In this document: piece by piece, positions 1 to 7,510 of the stretch
Layout: each line of letters starts with the position of its first letter
Numbering within the stretch: position 1 is the stretch's first letter
From: Alphaproteobacteria bacterium
Lineage (GTDB): Bacteria; Pseudomonadota; Alphaproteobacteria; Kiloniellales; JAKSDN01
Assembly (NCBI GenBank): GCA_030598385.1
Contig: JAUVQB010000059.1
Location: 1 to 7,510 of the forward strand
DNA length: 7,510 nt
Direction: 5' to 3'
Notes under the pieces: generated by a model
Database searches by the model: none
Seen by the model: the letters and a program-made list of their open reading frames with translations, nothing else
Told to the model about the DNA's origin: nothing
Translations under genes and position numbers: made by a program

Positions 1-1
1 A

Positions 2-358
2 AACACGGCAACGCCGCCGATCGCGACGGCCACCTCGACAGTCCCCGCGCCCGCACCGAAACCCGAACCGCCCGATGAGACTCAAATCGCGGCAGCGGCG
101 CCGGCTGGCGGAGATTACGTGATCCAGTTCGCCTCCTTCCTGAGCCCCGAGACCGCCGTGCGCGAACAAGGCCTGGTCGAGGAGCAGTTCTCGGATCTCT
201 TGGCCGGACATGAGATCTTCGTCCAGCAGGTCGACATCGCCGATCAGGGAACCTTCTACCGGGTGCGCCTGGGACCCTTCGCCAGCCTGGCCGAGGCCCG
301 CGCGACCTGCGCCCGCTTTCAGGAACGCGATCGCGATTGCCTCGCCATGGCTCGTTGA
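2..358 (+). CDS. SPOR-domain protein, 3' end (5' truncated by the window)
   Basis: The reading frame is open from base 2 and ends at TGA 356-358, giving 118 visible residues; the true start lies outside the window. Residues 1 to about 37 are a Pro/Ala/Thr-rich, probably disordered linker. Residues 38-118 match a SPOR domain: an opening strand YVIQFASF, a helix with alternating Ala and Glu, the strand pair around TFYRVRLGPF, then a final helix (LAEARATCARF) and a closing strand. The G-x-Y/F-R-V-x-L-G-P-F core and the two late cysteines (TCARF, RDC) are common in alphaproteobacterial SPOR proteins. SPOR domains bind peptidoglycan glycan strands stripped of stem peptides and so bring proteins to the division septum. 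The missing N-terminal part decides the activity: a membrane-anchored division protein, a D-Ala-D-Ala carboxypeptidase and a lytic transglycosylase are all possible. The gene converges on mipZ. The domain call is firm; the full protein identity is unknown. Confidence 0.85.
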   Translation, partial: NTATPPIATATSTVPAPAPKPEPPDETQIAAAAPAGGDYVIQFASFLSPETAVREQGLVEEQFSDLLAGHEIFVQQVDIADQGTFYRVRLGPFASLAEARATCARFQERDRDCLAMAR

Positions 359-398
359 GCCCGCTGAGCCCGGTGGTGAGCCCGCCGAGCCTGGTGGA
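357..398. repeat. 21-bp imperfect tandem duplication over a stop codon
   Basis: Two adjacent 21-bp units (357-377 and 378-398) both begin GAGCCCGC and differ at three positions, so 18 of 21 bases are identical. The first copy starts inside the SPOR gene's TGA (356-358), and the second ends just before the mipZ stop on the other strand. The repeat therefore fills nearly all of the convergent intergenic gap. No good stem with a T-tract is visible, so it does not look like a standard intrinsic terminator. A replication-slippage duplication is the simplest reading. Confidence 0.75.
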
Positions 399-406
399 GA
401 TGGGTG

Positions 407-1246
407 TCAGGTTCGGATCGGGACGCCGATCGTAGCCAGCAGGTCGGTCACCTCCTGGCGCGCCGCGGCGTGGCTCGCCGATTCCCTGTAGCCTTCCTCG
501 CCCGGCGGCAGGTCGAACAGGGTCAGTCCTTTTAGGAACAGTTCCCGATAGACCATGCGCTCGCCGAACCCGGGGGCGAGCCGGAAGCCGACCCGCGCGG
601 CAAGCTTGTCCAGCAGGGACACGATATCCCGCTTGTTGCGGGCGTCGATGTGGGTCATGCGGTTGCGCATCACCACCCAATCGATCGGCGCCCGGCCTTC
701 CACGACGCGCCGGTTGTTCTGCTCCCACACCATCTGGGTATAGACGCTGGGCGCCTGAACCGCTCGCCGTTCGCGGTCGACCTTGGCCAAGACGTCGATA
801 TCCACAAAGCTGTCGTTTAGCGGCGTGATGAGGGTATCGGCTTCGTTGTGGGCAAGGCGCGTCAGATGGCTTTCGCTGCCCGGCGTGTCGATGACGATCA
901 CCTGCTGGCGGGAAAGCTCCGACAGGGCCTTGATGAACCGGGCGCCGTCGTCGGCCGTCTCCCGGTCGCGGATTTCGGCCTGGGTGGCCGTGATTCTGCG
1001 GTGCTCCGGCATGACCAAAGCGACGCCGTGGCGCTGGGCGTAAGCGGCCCGGTTGTCGATATAGGTGGAGAGCGTGCCCTGCCGGCCGTCCACGTCGATG
1101 CTGCCGATCCGGTAACCCAGTTTGAGCAGCCCGACGATCATGTGCATGGCCGTGGTTGATTTTCCCGTGCCCCCCTTCTCGTTGCCGATGACGATTACAT
1201 GGGATCGATGAGCCCCTGCCGTCGCTGTCTCGTTAGGCGAATCCAC
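407..1246 (-). CDS. mipZ: MipZ, ParA-family division-plane positioning ATPase
   Basis: The product has 279 residues, close to Caulobacter MipZ. It carries the deviant Walker A motif GNEKGGTGKST (residues 21-31) with signature lysine K24 and phosphate-binding K29. The Walker A' segment is SIDVDGRQ (49-56) and Walker B is VIVIDTPG (116-123). Further MipZ-type stretches include LTRLAHNEADTLITPLNDSFVD, DWVVMRNR, ARVGFRLAPGF and VYRELFLKGLTLFDL. In the family, MipZ dimerises on ATP, is recruited by ParB at the polar origin, forms a pole-to-midcell gradient on nucleoid DNA and inhibits FtsZ polymerisation, so the Z-ring forms at midcell. The start is GTG at 1244-1246: an in-frame TGA lies 24 bp upstream and the next internal ATG falls after Walker A. 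The ribosome-binding site is weak. About ten poorly conserved residues precede the core. The gene lies 26 bp after the unknown gene at 1273-1806 and is probably co-transcribed with it. Confidence 0.95.
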   Translation of the reverse strand: MDSPNETATAGAHRSHVIVIGNEKGGTGKSTTAMHMIVGLLKLGYRIGSIDVDGRQGTLSTYIDNRAAYAQRHGVALVMPEHRRITATQAEIRDRETADDGARFIKALSELSRQQVIVIDTPGSESHLTRLAHNEADTLITPLNDSFVDIDVLAKVDRERRAVQAPSVYTQMVWEQNNRRVVEGRAPIDWVVMRNRMTHIDARNKRDIVSLLDKLAARVGFRLAPGFGERMVYRELFLKGLTLFDLPPGEEGYRESASHAAARQEVTDLLATIGVPIRT

Positions 1247-1272
1247 TCTGAAATGTCCGGAAATAAATCAAC

Positions 1273-1806
1273 TCAGAAAAGAATTTTCCAATCCGAAAGC
1301 TCTTCCTCGGCCTCCGGCCCCGTGTCGCCCGCACCCGCCGGCTCATCCGCCGGCTCATCCGCCAACTCGCGCGGCGGCTTGTCCGGCAATTTGGGTCGGG
1401 TCTGCGGATCCCGGCCCATCCGTTGCTGGGACATAATGCCGGCCAATCCCGCCGCGCGCCTGGCAAGCGCCTCGGTTGCCGCCCACACCGGCCCCTCCTC
1501 GCGGCCGTCCGGCCCGCGGTGGATGGCGGCCCAACGCCGTCGTTTGCGCGAAAACAGCACACCGACGATGTTCTCGCCGGGGACGCCGGCATCGAGCGAG
1601 GTCGTGTAAGGCGGCACCTGCTCGTCCAGCAGGCTCGAGATCACGTTCCAGTCGTATCCCTCCTCGACGAACAGGCGCAGCAGTTTTGCCGAGCCGCTCT
1701 GCATTTCGCGAAGCGCTACGGAAATCCGGATGTCGGCGTCCTCGCCGCCCTCCCGAGCCTCGCCTAACGAGGAAACCACTTTCGCCAGCAACTTAAAATC
1801 CACCAT
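1273..1806 (-). CDS. Uncharacterised protein in the mipZ operon
   Basis: I do not recognise this 177-residue protein. Taking ATG at 1804-1806 (MVDFKLLAKV), residues 1-55 look helical and amphipathic. Residues 56-100 resemble a small alpha/beta segment, with GENIVGVLFS followed by a basic patch RKRRRW (87-92). Residues 101-130 look like an Ala-rich helix. Residues 131-177 are Pro/Asp/Glu-rich and probably disordered, ending in the hydrophobic tip SDWKILF. There is no signal peptide or membrane segment, so it is likely cytoplasmic. A longer form from TTG 1894-1896 adds 30 residues of composition unlike the rest; ATG is preferred, with a purine-rich AGCAGGGGG about 12 bases upstream. It is the first gene of a probable two-gene operon with mipZ, which suggests a role in division-site placement or chromosome-linked regulation, but that is inference from position only. 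The coding call rests on length and protein-like composition. Confidence 0.75.
   Translation of the reverse strand: MVDFKLLAKVVSSLGEAREGGEDADIRISVALREMQSGSAKLLRLFVEEGYDWNVISSLLDEQVPPYTTSLDAGVPGENIVGVLFSRKRRRWAAIHRGPDGREEGPVWAATEALARRAAGLAGIMSQQRMGRDPQTRPKLPDKPPRELADEPADEPAGAGDTGPEAEEELSDWKILF
1337..1360. repeat. Perfect 12-bp tandem duplication in the unknown gene's tail
   Basis: GCCGGCTCATCC occurs twice in direct succession (1337-1348 and 1349-1360). Read on the minus strand it encodes the repeated ADEP of the ELADEPADEPAG tail of the mipZ-linked protein. It keeps frame and sits in a disordered segment, as expected for slippage in a tolerant region. Confidence 0.85.
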
Positions 1807-2169
1807 GGAAATCTGCTGCCCCCTGCTCGAATCGCGAGGCTCCCCGCGGCGCAGATCCAAAATCGAACCGGCTGAAACCGGACTCGCGCGCGCCAACGGT
1901 CACTGCGAAATCGAACTCGGCCACAATCGCCGAACATCGCCGGCCATGGTAATGCTTCGCGGTTGATTGGGAAACCGGAGATGGCGAATAGCGCCGATAC
2001 GGCCGGCGGGATGGTTGACGAAGACGGGATCGGATGCCAATTGTCCTTCGCCGGCCCGGAACGGGACGGGGGCGAGTCCGGAAGCAAGCCGTCGTAATCG
2101 GCCTGTTCGCCTCTCGCTGTGGCCCGCCGGTATGGCTCGAAGATTAATGTGGGGCTCCGATTGCACCAG
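1807..2169. other. Divergent intergenic region between the mipZ operon and topA
   Basis: These 363 bp separate two divergently read units and should hold promoters for both. No convincing gene is present: the short open frames here lack family-like content, and the largest one on the minus strand begins inside topA. Base composition stays high in G+C, and there is no obvious strong hairpin, repeat array or RNA gene. In many Alphaproteobacteria dprA precedes topA; no part of dprA is seen here. The left edge depends on the start of the 1273-1806 gene; its TTG alternative would move the boundary to 1897. Confidence 0.7.
2015..2044 (+). promoter_or_regulatory. Possible weak promoter for topA-rnr
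   Basis: TTGACG (2015-2020) matches five of six bases of the sigma-70 -35 box. With an 18-bp spacer, AATTGT (2039-2044) matches only three of six -10 bases. It is the best -35 seen upstream of topA, but the -10 is poor and alphaproteobacterial promoters are degenerate. It would give a 5' leader of roughly 120 bases. Confidence 0.22.
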
Positions 2170-4830
<2,661 letters not shown>

Positions 4831-4844
4831 CGGCGTTCCCGAGC

Positions 4845-7217
4845 ATGACCAGCAAGCGCTCCGAGCGTCCCTTTCCCACGCGTGAGGAAGTCCTTGCCTT
4901 CATTCGCGAGTCCAAGGGCCCGGTCGGCAAGCGCGAGATCGCCCGGGCCTTCCTGATCCGCGGCGCCGAGCGGCCCGCCCTCAAGGAGCTTTTGAAAGAG
5001 CTGCGCCGGTCGGGCGACCTGCAGGCCGGCGCCAAGCGGCGCTATCTGCCGGCCGGGGAACTGCCGCCGGTGATGGTCCTGGAGATCACCGGGATCGACC
5101 CCGACGGCGAAGTCCTGGCCAAGCCGGCCGTCTGGCGCCAGGAGGCCGCGCCGCCCCGGATCTACGTCTCGCCCGATCGCCGCAAGGGCGCGGCCGGCCC
5201 TGGGGACCGGGTGCTCGCCCGGCTGCGCCGTGTCGCCGAGGGGGTCTACGAGGCCAGCACCATGCGGGTGCTCGCCGGGGTTCCGAAACGTATCATCGGC
5301 GTCTATCAGCGCGATGCCCACGATGATCACGGTGGCCGAGGCGGCCGAGGCGGCCGGGGCGGCCGCCTGCGTCCGACCGATCGCCGGGCCAAGGGCGAAT
5401 TTTCGCTCGATCCCGAGGACGCCGCGGGCGCGCGGCCGGGCGAGCTGGTCCTGGTCGAGCCTAAACCCTCCGATCGACGGCTCGGCGCCCGCGCAGTCCG
5501 GGTGGTGGAGCGCCTCGGGCGGATCGATGAAACCCGTGCCCTCAGCCTAATCTCGATCCACGAACACGACCTGCCGACGGTATTTCCGCCGGCGGCCATG
5601 TCCGAGGCCGCCGCCGGGCCGGCCCCGGCAAAGGGCCGCGAAGACCTGCGCGAGCTGCCCTTGGTGACCATCGACGGCGAGGACGCAAGGGACTTCGACG
5701 ACGCGGTCTGGGCCGAGCCCGACGGCGATGCGGACAATCCCGGCGGCTGGCACCTGCTGGTCGCGATCGCCGACGTGGCCCACTATGTCCGGCCGGAGTC
5801 CGCCCTCGACAAGGCGGCCTACGAACGGGGTAATTCGGCCTACTTCCCCGATCGCGTCGTGCCCATGCTGCCGGAAGCGCTCAGCAACGGCTGGTGCTCG
5901 CTCAAGCCCGCAGAGGAACGCTCCTGCCTGGCGGTCCATCTCTGGGTCGACAGCGAGGGACAGATGCTCAGGCACCGCTTCCTGCGCGGCATAATGCGTT
6001 CGGCGGCGCGGCTGACCTACGGCCAAACCCAGGCCGCTTTCGACGGGCGCCCGGACGAGGTCGCCGCGCCCCTGCTCGACGGCGTCATCCGCCCGCTGTT
6101 CGGCGCTTACCAGGCGCTCGCCCGGGCGCGCTCGGCGCGCGGCACCCTCGATCTCGACCTGCCGGAACGCCAAGTCATCCTCGGGCCGGACGGCCAAGTC
6201 GCCGCCATCCGCCCGCGCGAGCGCTACGACAGCCACCGCCTGATCGAGGAGTTCATGATCGCCGCCAATGTCGCCGCGGCAGCGACGCTCGAAGATGTCC
6301 ATCAGCCCTGCATGTACCGCATCCACGACGCGCCGGATCCGCAGAAGCTGGAGGCCCTGCGCCAGGTGCTCGACGGCCTCGGCCTCCGCCTCGCCCGCGG
6401 CCAGGTGATCAAGCCGGGCCTGTTCCGCCGGATCTTGGAGCAGGTGCGCGGCCAGCCCCATGCGGCGATGGTGCATGGACTGGTCCTCCGCAGCCAGAGC
6501 CAGGCCGCCTACGCGCCTGAAAACATAGGACATTTCGGCTTGGCGTTGCCGCGCTATGCGCACTGCACATCGCCCATCCGGCGCTATGCGGACCTTTCGG
6601 TCCACCGCGCCCTGATCAGCGGCTTGGGCCTGGGCCACGGCGCCTTGGCGAAGGGAGCCGAGGCCACGTTCGCCGAACAAGGTCGGCATATCTCCATGAC
6701 CGACCGGCGCGCCCAGGCCGCCGAGCGCGAGGCCGTGGACCGCTTCACGGCCGCCTTTCTGAAGGCCCGGATCGGCGAGATCTTCAGCGGGCGCATCAAC
6801 GGGGTGACCCGCTTCGGCCTGTTCGTCACCCTCGACGACAGCGGCGCCGACGGCTTGATCCCGATCAGCACCCTGCCGGAGGACTACTACGACCATTTGG
6901 CCGCCGAGCATAGCCTGGTGGGCCGCCGTTGGGGCCGCCGCTACAGCCTCGGCGAGAGAGTGAGGACACGCCTCACCGAAGCCGACCCGATCACCGGCGG
7001 GATGGTGCTCGAACTGATCGAGGGTGAGGCGGAGGCCCTCGAGGCGCCCACCGAGGCGGCCACCGAGGCGGCCGGGTCCACGGGGTGGGACCCGCTGTCG
7101 GGCGACCGGTCCGCAGCGGCCGCGCGAAGCGGTGCCGAGGCCAGCAGCAAACGGCGCGGGAAGGGCGCCGGCGCAACGCCCCGGCGGCGCCGAAAGGCTC
7201 GGAACGTCAATAGTTAA
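4845..7217 (+). CDS. rnr: Ribonuclease R (3'-5' exoribonuclease, RNB family)
   Basis: RNase R degrades RNA processively from 3' to 5', including structured mRNA and rRNA, and acts in trans-translation decay and cold adaptation. The 790-residue product has the family's order. There is an N-terminal winged-helix segment (about 10-65, FPTREEVLAFI...KREIARAF), then two cold-shock/OB domains (about 70-240). The RNB catalytic domain follows, with TIDGEDARDFDDAV giving metal ligands D277, D283, D285 and D286, and a late motif CTSPIRRYAD (574-583). An S1 domain spans about 645-726 (FSGRINGVTRFGLFV). The tail (727-790) is Ala/Glu-rich and then basic (KRRGKG, PRRRRKAR). Between the two OB domains is GGR x4 (163-174). 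The S1 domain and long N-terminus fit RNase R better than RNase II. ATG 4845 is the only sensible start; its ribosome-binding site is poor, so translation may be coupled to topA, which ends 14 bp upstream. No terminator hairpin is evident after the stop. Confidence 0.97.
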   Translation: MTSKRSERPFPTREEVLAFIRESKGPVGKREIARAFLIRGAERPALKELLKELRRSGDLQAGAKRRYLPAGELPPVMVLEITGIDPDGEVLAKPAVWRQEAAPPRIYVSPDRRKGAAGPGDRVLARLRRVAEGVYEASTMRVLAGVPKRIIGVYQRDAHDDHGGRGGRGGRGGRLRPTDRRAKGEFSLDPEDAAGARPGELVLVEPKPSDRRLGARAVRVVERLGRIDETRALSLISIHEHDLPTVFPPAAMSEAAAGPAPAKGREDLRELPLVTIDGEDARDFDDAVWAEPDGDADNPGGWHLLVAIADVAHYVRPESALDKAAYERGNSAYFPDRVVPMLPEALSNGWCSLKPAEERSCLAVHLWVDSEGQMLRHRFLRGIMRSAARLTYGQTQAAFDGRPDEVAAPLLDGVIRPLFGAYQALARARSARGTLDLDLPERQVILGPDGQVAAIRPRERYDSHRLIEEFMIAANVAAAATLEDVHQPCMYRIHDAPDPQKLEALRQVLDGLGLRLARGQVIKPGLFRRILEQVRGQPHAAMVHGLVLRSQSQAAYAPENIGHFGLALPRYAHCTSPIRRYADLSVHRALISGLGLGHGALAKGAEATFAEQGRHISMTDRRAQAAEREAVDRFTAAFLKARIGEIFSGRINGVTRFGLFVTLDDSGADGLIPISTLPEDYYDHLAAEHSLVGRRWGRRYSLGERVRTRLTEADPITGGMVLELIEGEAEALEAPTEAATEAAGSTGWDPLSGDRSAAAARSGAEASSKRRGKGAGATPRRRRKARNVNS
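5331..5366 (+). repeat. Four tandem 9-bp units encoding GGR x4 in rnr
   Basis: Four 9-bp units of the form GGYGGCCGN (5331-5339, 5340-5348, 5349-5357, 5358-5366) encode Gly-Gly-Arg four times, residues 163-174 of RNase R. The units differ only at positions 3 and 9, both silent wobble positions. They sit in the loop just before GRLRPTDRRAKGEF in the second OB domain, preceded by an Asp/His-rich DAHDDH. Confidence 0.9.
7050..7073 (+). repeat. Perfect 12-bp tandem duplication in the rnr tail
   Basis: ACCGAGGCGGCC is repeated directly (7050-7061, 7062-7073) and encodes TEAATEAA in the disordered linker after the S1 domain of RNase R. It preserves the frame. Confidence 0.85.
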
Positions 7218-7243
7218 CCGATCCCGCAAGTCCTTGGTATAAT
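7214..7243 (+). promoter_or_regulatory. Predicted sigma-70-type promoter after rnr
   Basis: TATAAT at 7238-7243 is a perfect consensus -10 box. TTAACC at 7214-7219 matches four of six -35 bases with an 18-bp spacer and overlaps the rnr stop codon TAA (7215-7217). In such a GC-rich neighbourhood a perfect TATAAT at the start of the AT-rich gap is suggestive. It points toward the lipoprotein gene about 200 bases downstream. Transcription itself is not shown. Confidence 0.45.
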
Positions 7244-7446
7244 GCCTTGAATTAACGAGATGTTGATTACGAACGCATTTACTGTTGAACTAGTGTCATA
7301 GCGGCGGCAGATGCGACATTAGCCAATTGAAATAAGGCGCTGTCCCCTGCCAGGGTCCAGGCATTCAAAGTGGGAGCGTTAAGTCTTTGGTATTAAAATT
7401 AAAAGAAGCGGAAACACCCGAGACTTCGAGGCGTGTGGCAAGGCGG
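7218..7446. other. AT-richer intergenic leader between rnr and a lipoprotein gene
   Basis: G+C falls to 45%, 55% and 43% in the three 60-base lines counted (7261-7440), against about two thirds in the flanking genes. There is no convincing gene; the longest early frame is a 13-codon ATG frame at 7260. Contents are a perfect TATAAT, a 13-bp near-perfect direct repeat, an 11-base inverted repeat CCCTGCCAGGG (7345-7355) and an AT-rich patch TATTAAAATTAAAAG (7391-7405). No tRNA or clear terminator was found. It may be a long 5' leader with its promoter, or the remnant of an insertion. Confidence 0.6.
7228..7393 (+). repeat. Separated 13-bp direct repeat AAGTCYTTGGTAT
   Basis: AAGTCCTTGGTAT (7228-7240) and AAGTCTTTGGTAT (7381-7393) match at 12 of 13 bases, start to start 153 bp apart. 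The first copy overlaps the predicted -10 TATAAT; the second is followed by TAAAAT (7394-7399), a five-of-six -10 match. They could be duplicated promoter parts, a regulator's binding sites or repeat ends. Confidence 0.6.
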
Positions 7447-7510
7447 GTGCGAGCATCATGGTTTATGCGTCTGGGTCTGGCGCTGTTCCTCACGGCCTGT
7501 GCCGCGGAGC
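7447..7510 (+). CDS. Probable lipoprotein, N-terminal fragment
   Basis: The frame runs off the window edge. Read from GTG 7447 it gives MRASWFMRLGLALFLTACAAE: a short basic n-region, a hydrophobic core GLALFL and a lipobox LTAC, with Cys at residue 18 as the predicted lipidated residue. Ala after the Cys is consistent with outer-membrane sorting. The start is uncertain. ATG 7465 leaves only 11 residues before the Cys, short for a signal peptide; GTG 7435 and TTG 7387 are also in frame, the last with GTGGGAG about ten bases upstream. GTG 7447 gives the most usual signal length, with AAGG close by. The mature protein is not visible, so the function is unknown. It reads in the same direction as topA-rnr, but the AT-rich gap and predicted promoter suggest its own transcription. 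Confidence 0.55.
   Translation, partial: MRASWFMRLGLALFLTACAAE

Noticed and set aside
359..406. Bidirectional terminator between the SPOR gene and mipZ
   Set aside because: No adequate GC stem followed by a T-tract on either strand; the visible structure is a direct, not inverted, repeat.
210..491. Plus-strand frame with repeated EPAEPGG
   Set aside because: Out of frame with the SPOR domain and running into antisense mipZ. The repeat only reflects the 21-bp DNA duplication.
1199..1796. Plus-strand frames opposite the unknown gene and the mipZ start
   Set aside because: Low-complexity Ser/Arg/Pro-rich translations typical of GC-rich shadows. The minus-strand frame has balanced composition and operon spacing with mipZ.
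5547..7229. 560-codon open frame antisense to rnr
   Set aside because: Same codon-aligned antisense effect as over topA; the sense frame is a complete RNase R.
7260..7301. 13-codon leader-peptide-like frame starting ATG TTG ATT ACG
   Set aside because: No properly spaced ribosome-binding site, no regulatory codon run and no paired attenuator hairpins.
7366..7389. Possible hairpin CAAAG...CTTTG in the leader
   Set aside because: Only five base pairs with a 14-base loop and no further pairing; expected by chance in AT-richer DNA.
7458..7510. ATG at 7458 as the start of the downstream gene
   Set aside because: It gives MVYASGSGAVPHGLCRG with no signal or family feature, while the neighbouring frame gives a coherent signal peptide with a lipobox.

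Overview
The window is about two thirds G+C and reads as ordinary chromosomal DNA of an alphaproteobacterium, plausibly a Rhodospirillales-like lineage. The organism call rests on a clear MipZ, the ParA-family FtsZ-positioning ATPase characteristic of Alphaproteobacteria, and on the topA-rnr gene pair common in that class. No mobile element, CRISPR array, tRNA or rRNA gene was recognised.

Layout. (1) 2-358, plus strand: the 3' end of a gene whose product ends in a SPOR (septal peptidoglycan-binding) domain behind a Pro/Ala-rich linker. (2) 407-1246, minus strand: mipZ, convergent with the SPOR gene across 48 bp that hold a 21-bp tandem duplication and no clear terminator. (3) 1273-1806, minus strand: an unrecognised 177-residue protein 26 bp upstream of mipZ and almost certainly in its operon. 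(4) 1807-2169: a 363-bp divergent intergenic region with no convincing gene. (5) 2170-4830, plus strand: topA, DNA topoisomerase I. (6) 4845-7217, plus strand: rnr, RNase R, 14 bp after topA. (7) 7218-7446: a distinctly AT-richer stretch (about 48% G+C by hand count of three lines) with a perfect TATAAT and a 13-bp near-perfect direct repeat. (8) From about 7447 to the edge: the signal peptide and lipobox of a probable lipoprotein.

The left half is linked to division: MipZ restricts FtsZ assembly to midcell, and SPOR domains bind septal peptidoglycan. The uncharacterised gene ahead of mipZ is the most interesting unknown because co-transcription suggests a related role. The right half handles nucleic acids: TopA relaxes negative supercoils and RNase R degrades structured RNA.

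No whole undescribed system is evident. The points worth a second look are the MipZ-partner candidate with its acidic tail and hydrophobic C-terminal tip, a GGR x4 insert in RNase R, a G8 tract inside topA, the AT-rich leader with duplicated sequence after rnr, and short in-frame tandem duplications in the linkers and tails of several genes.
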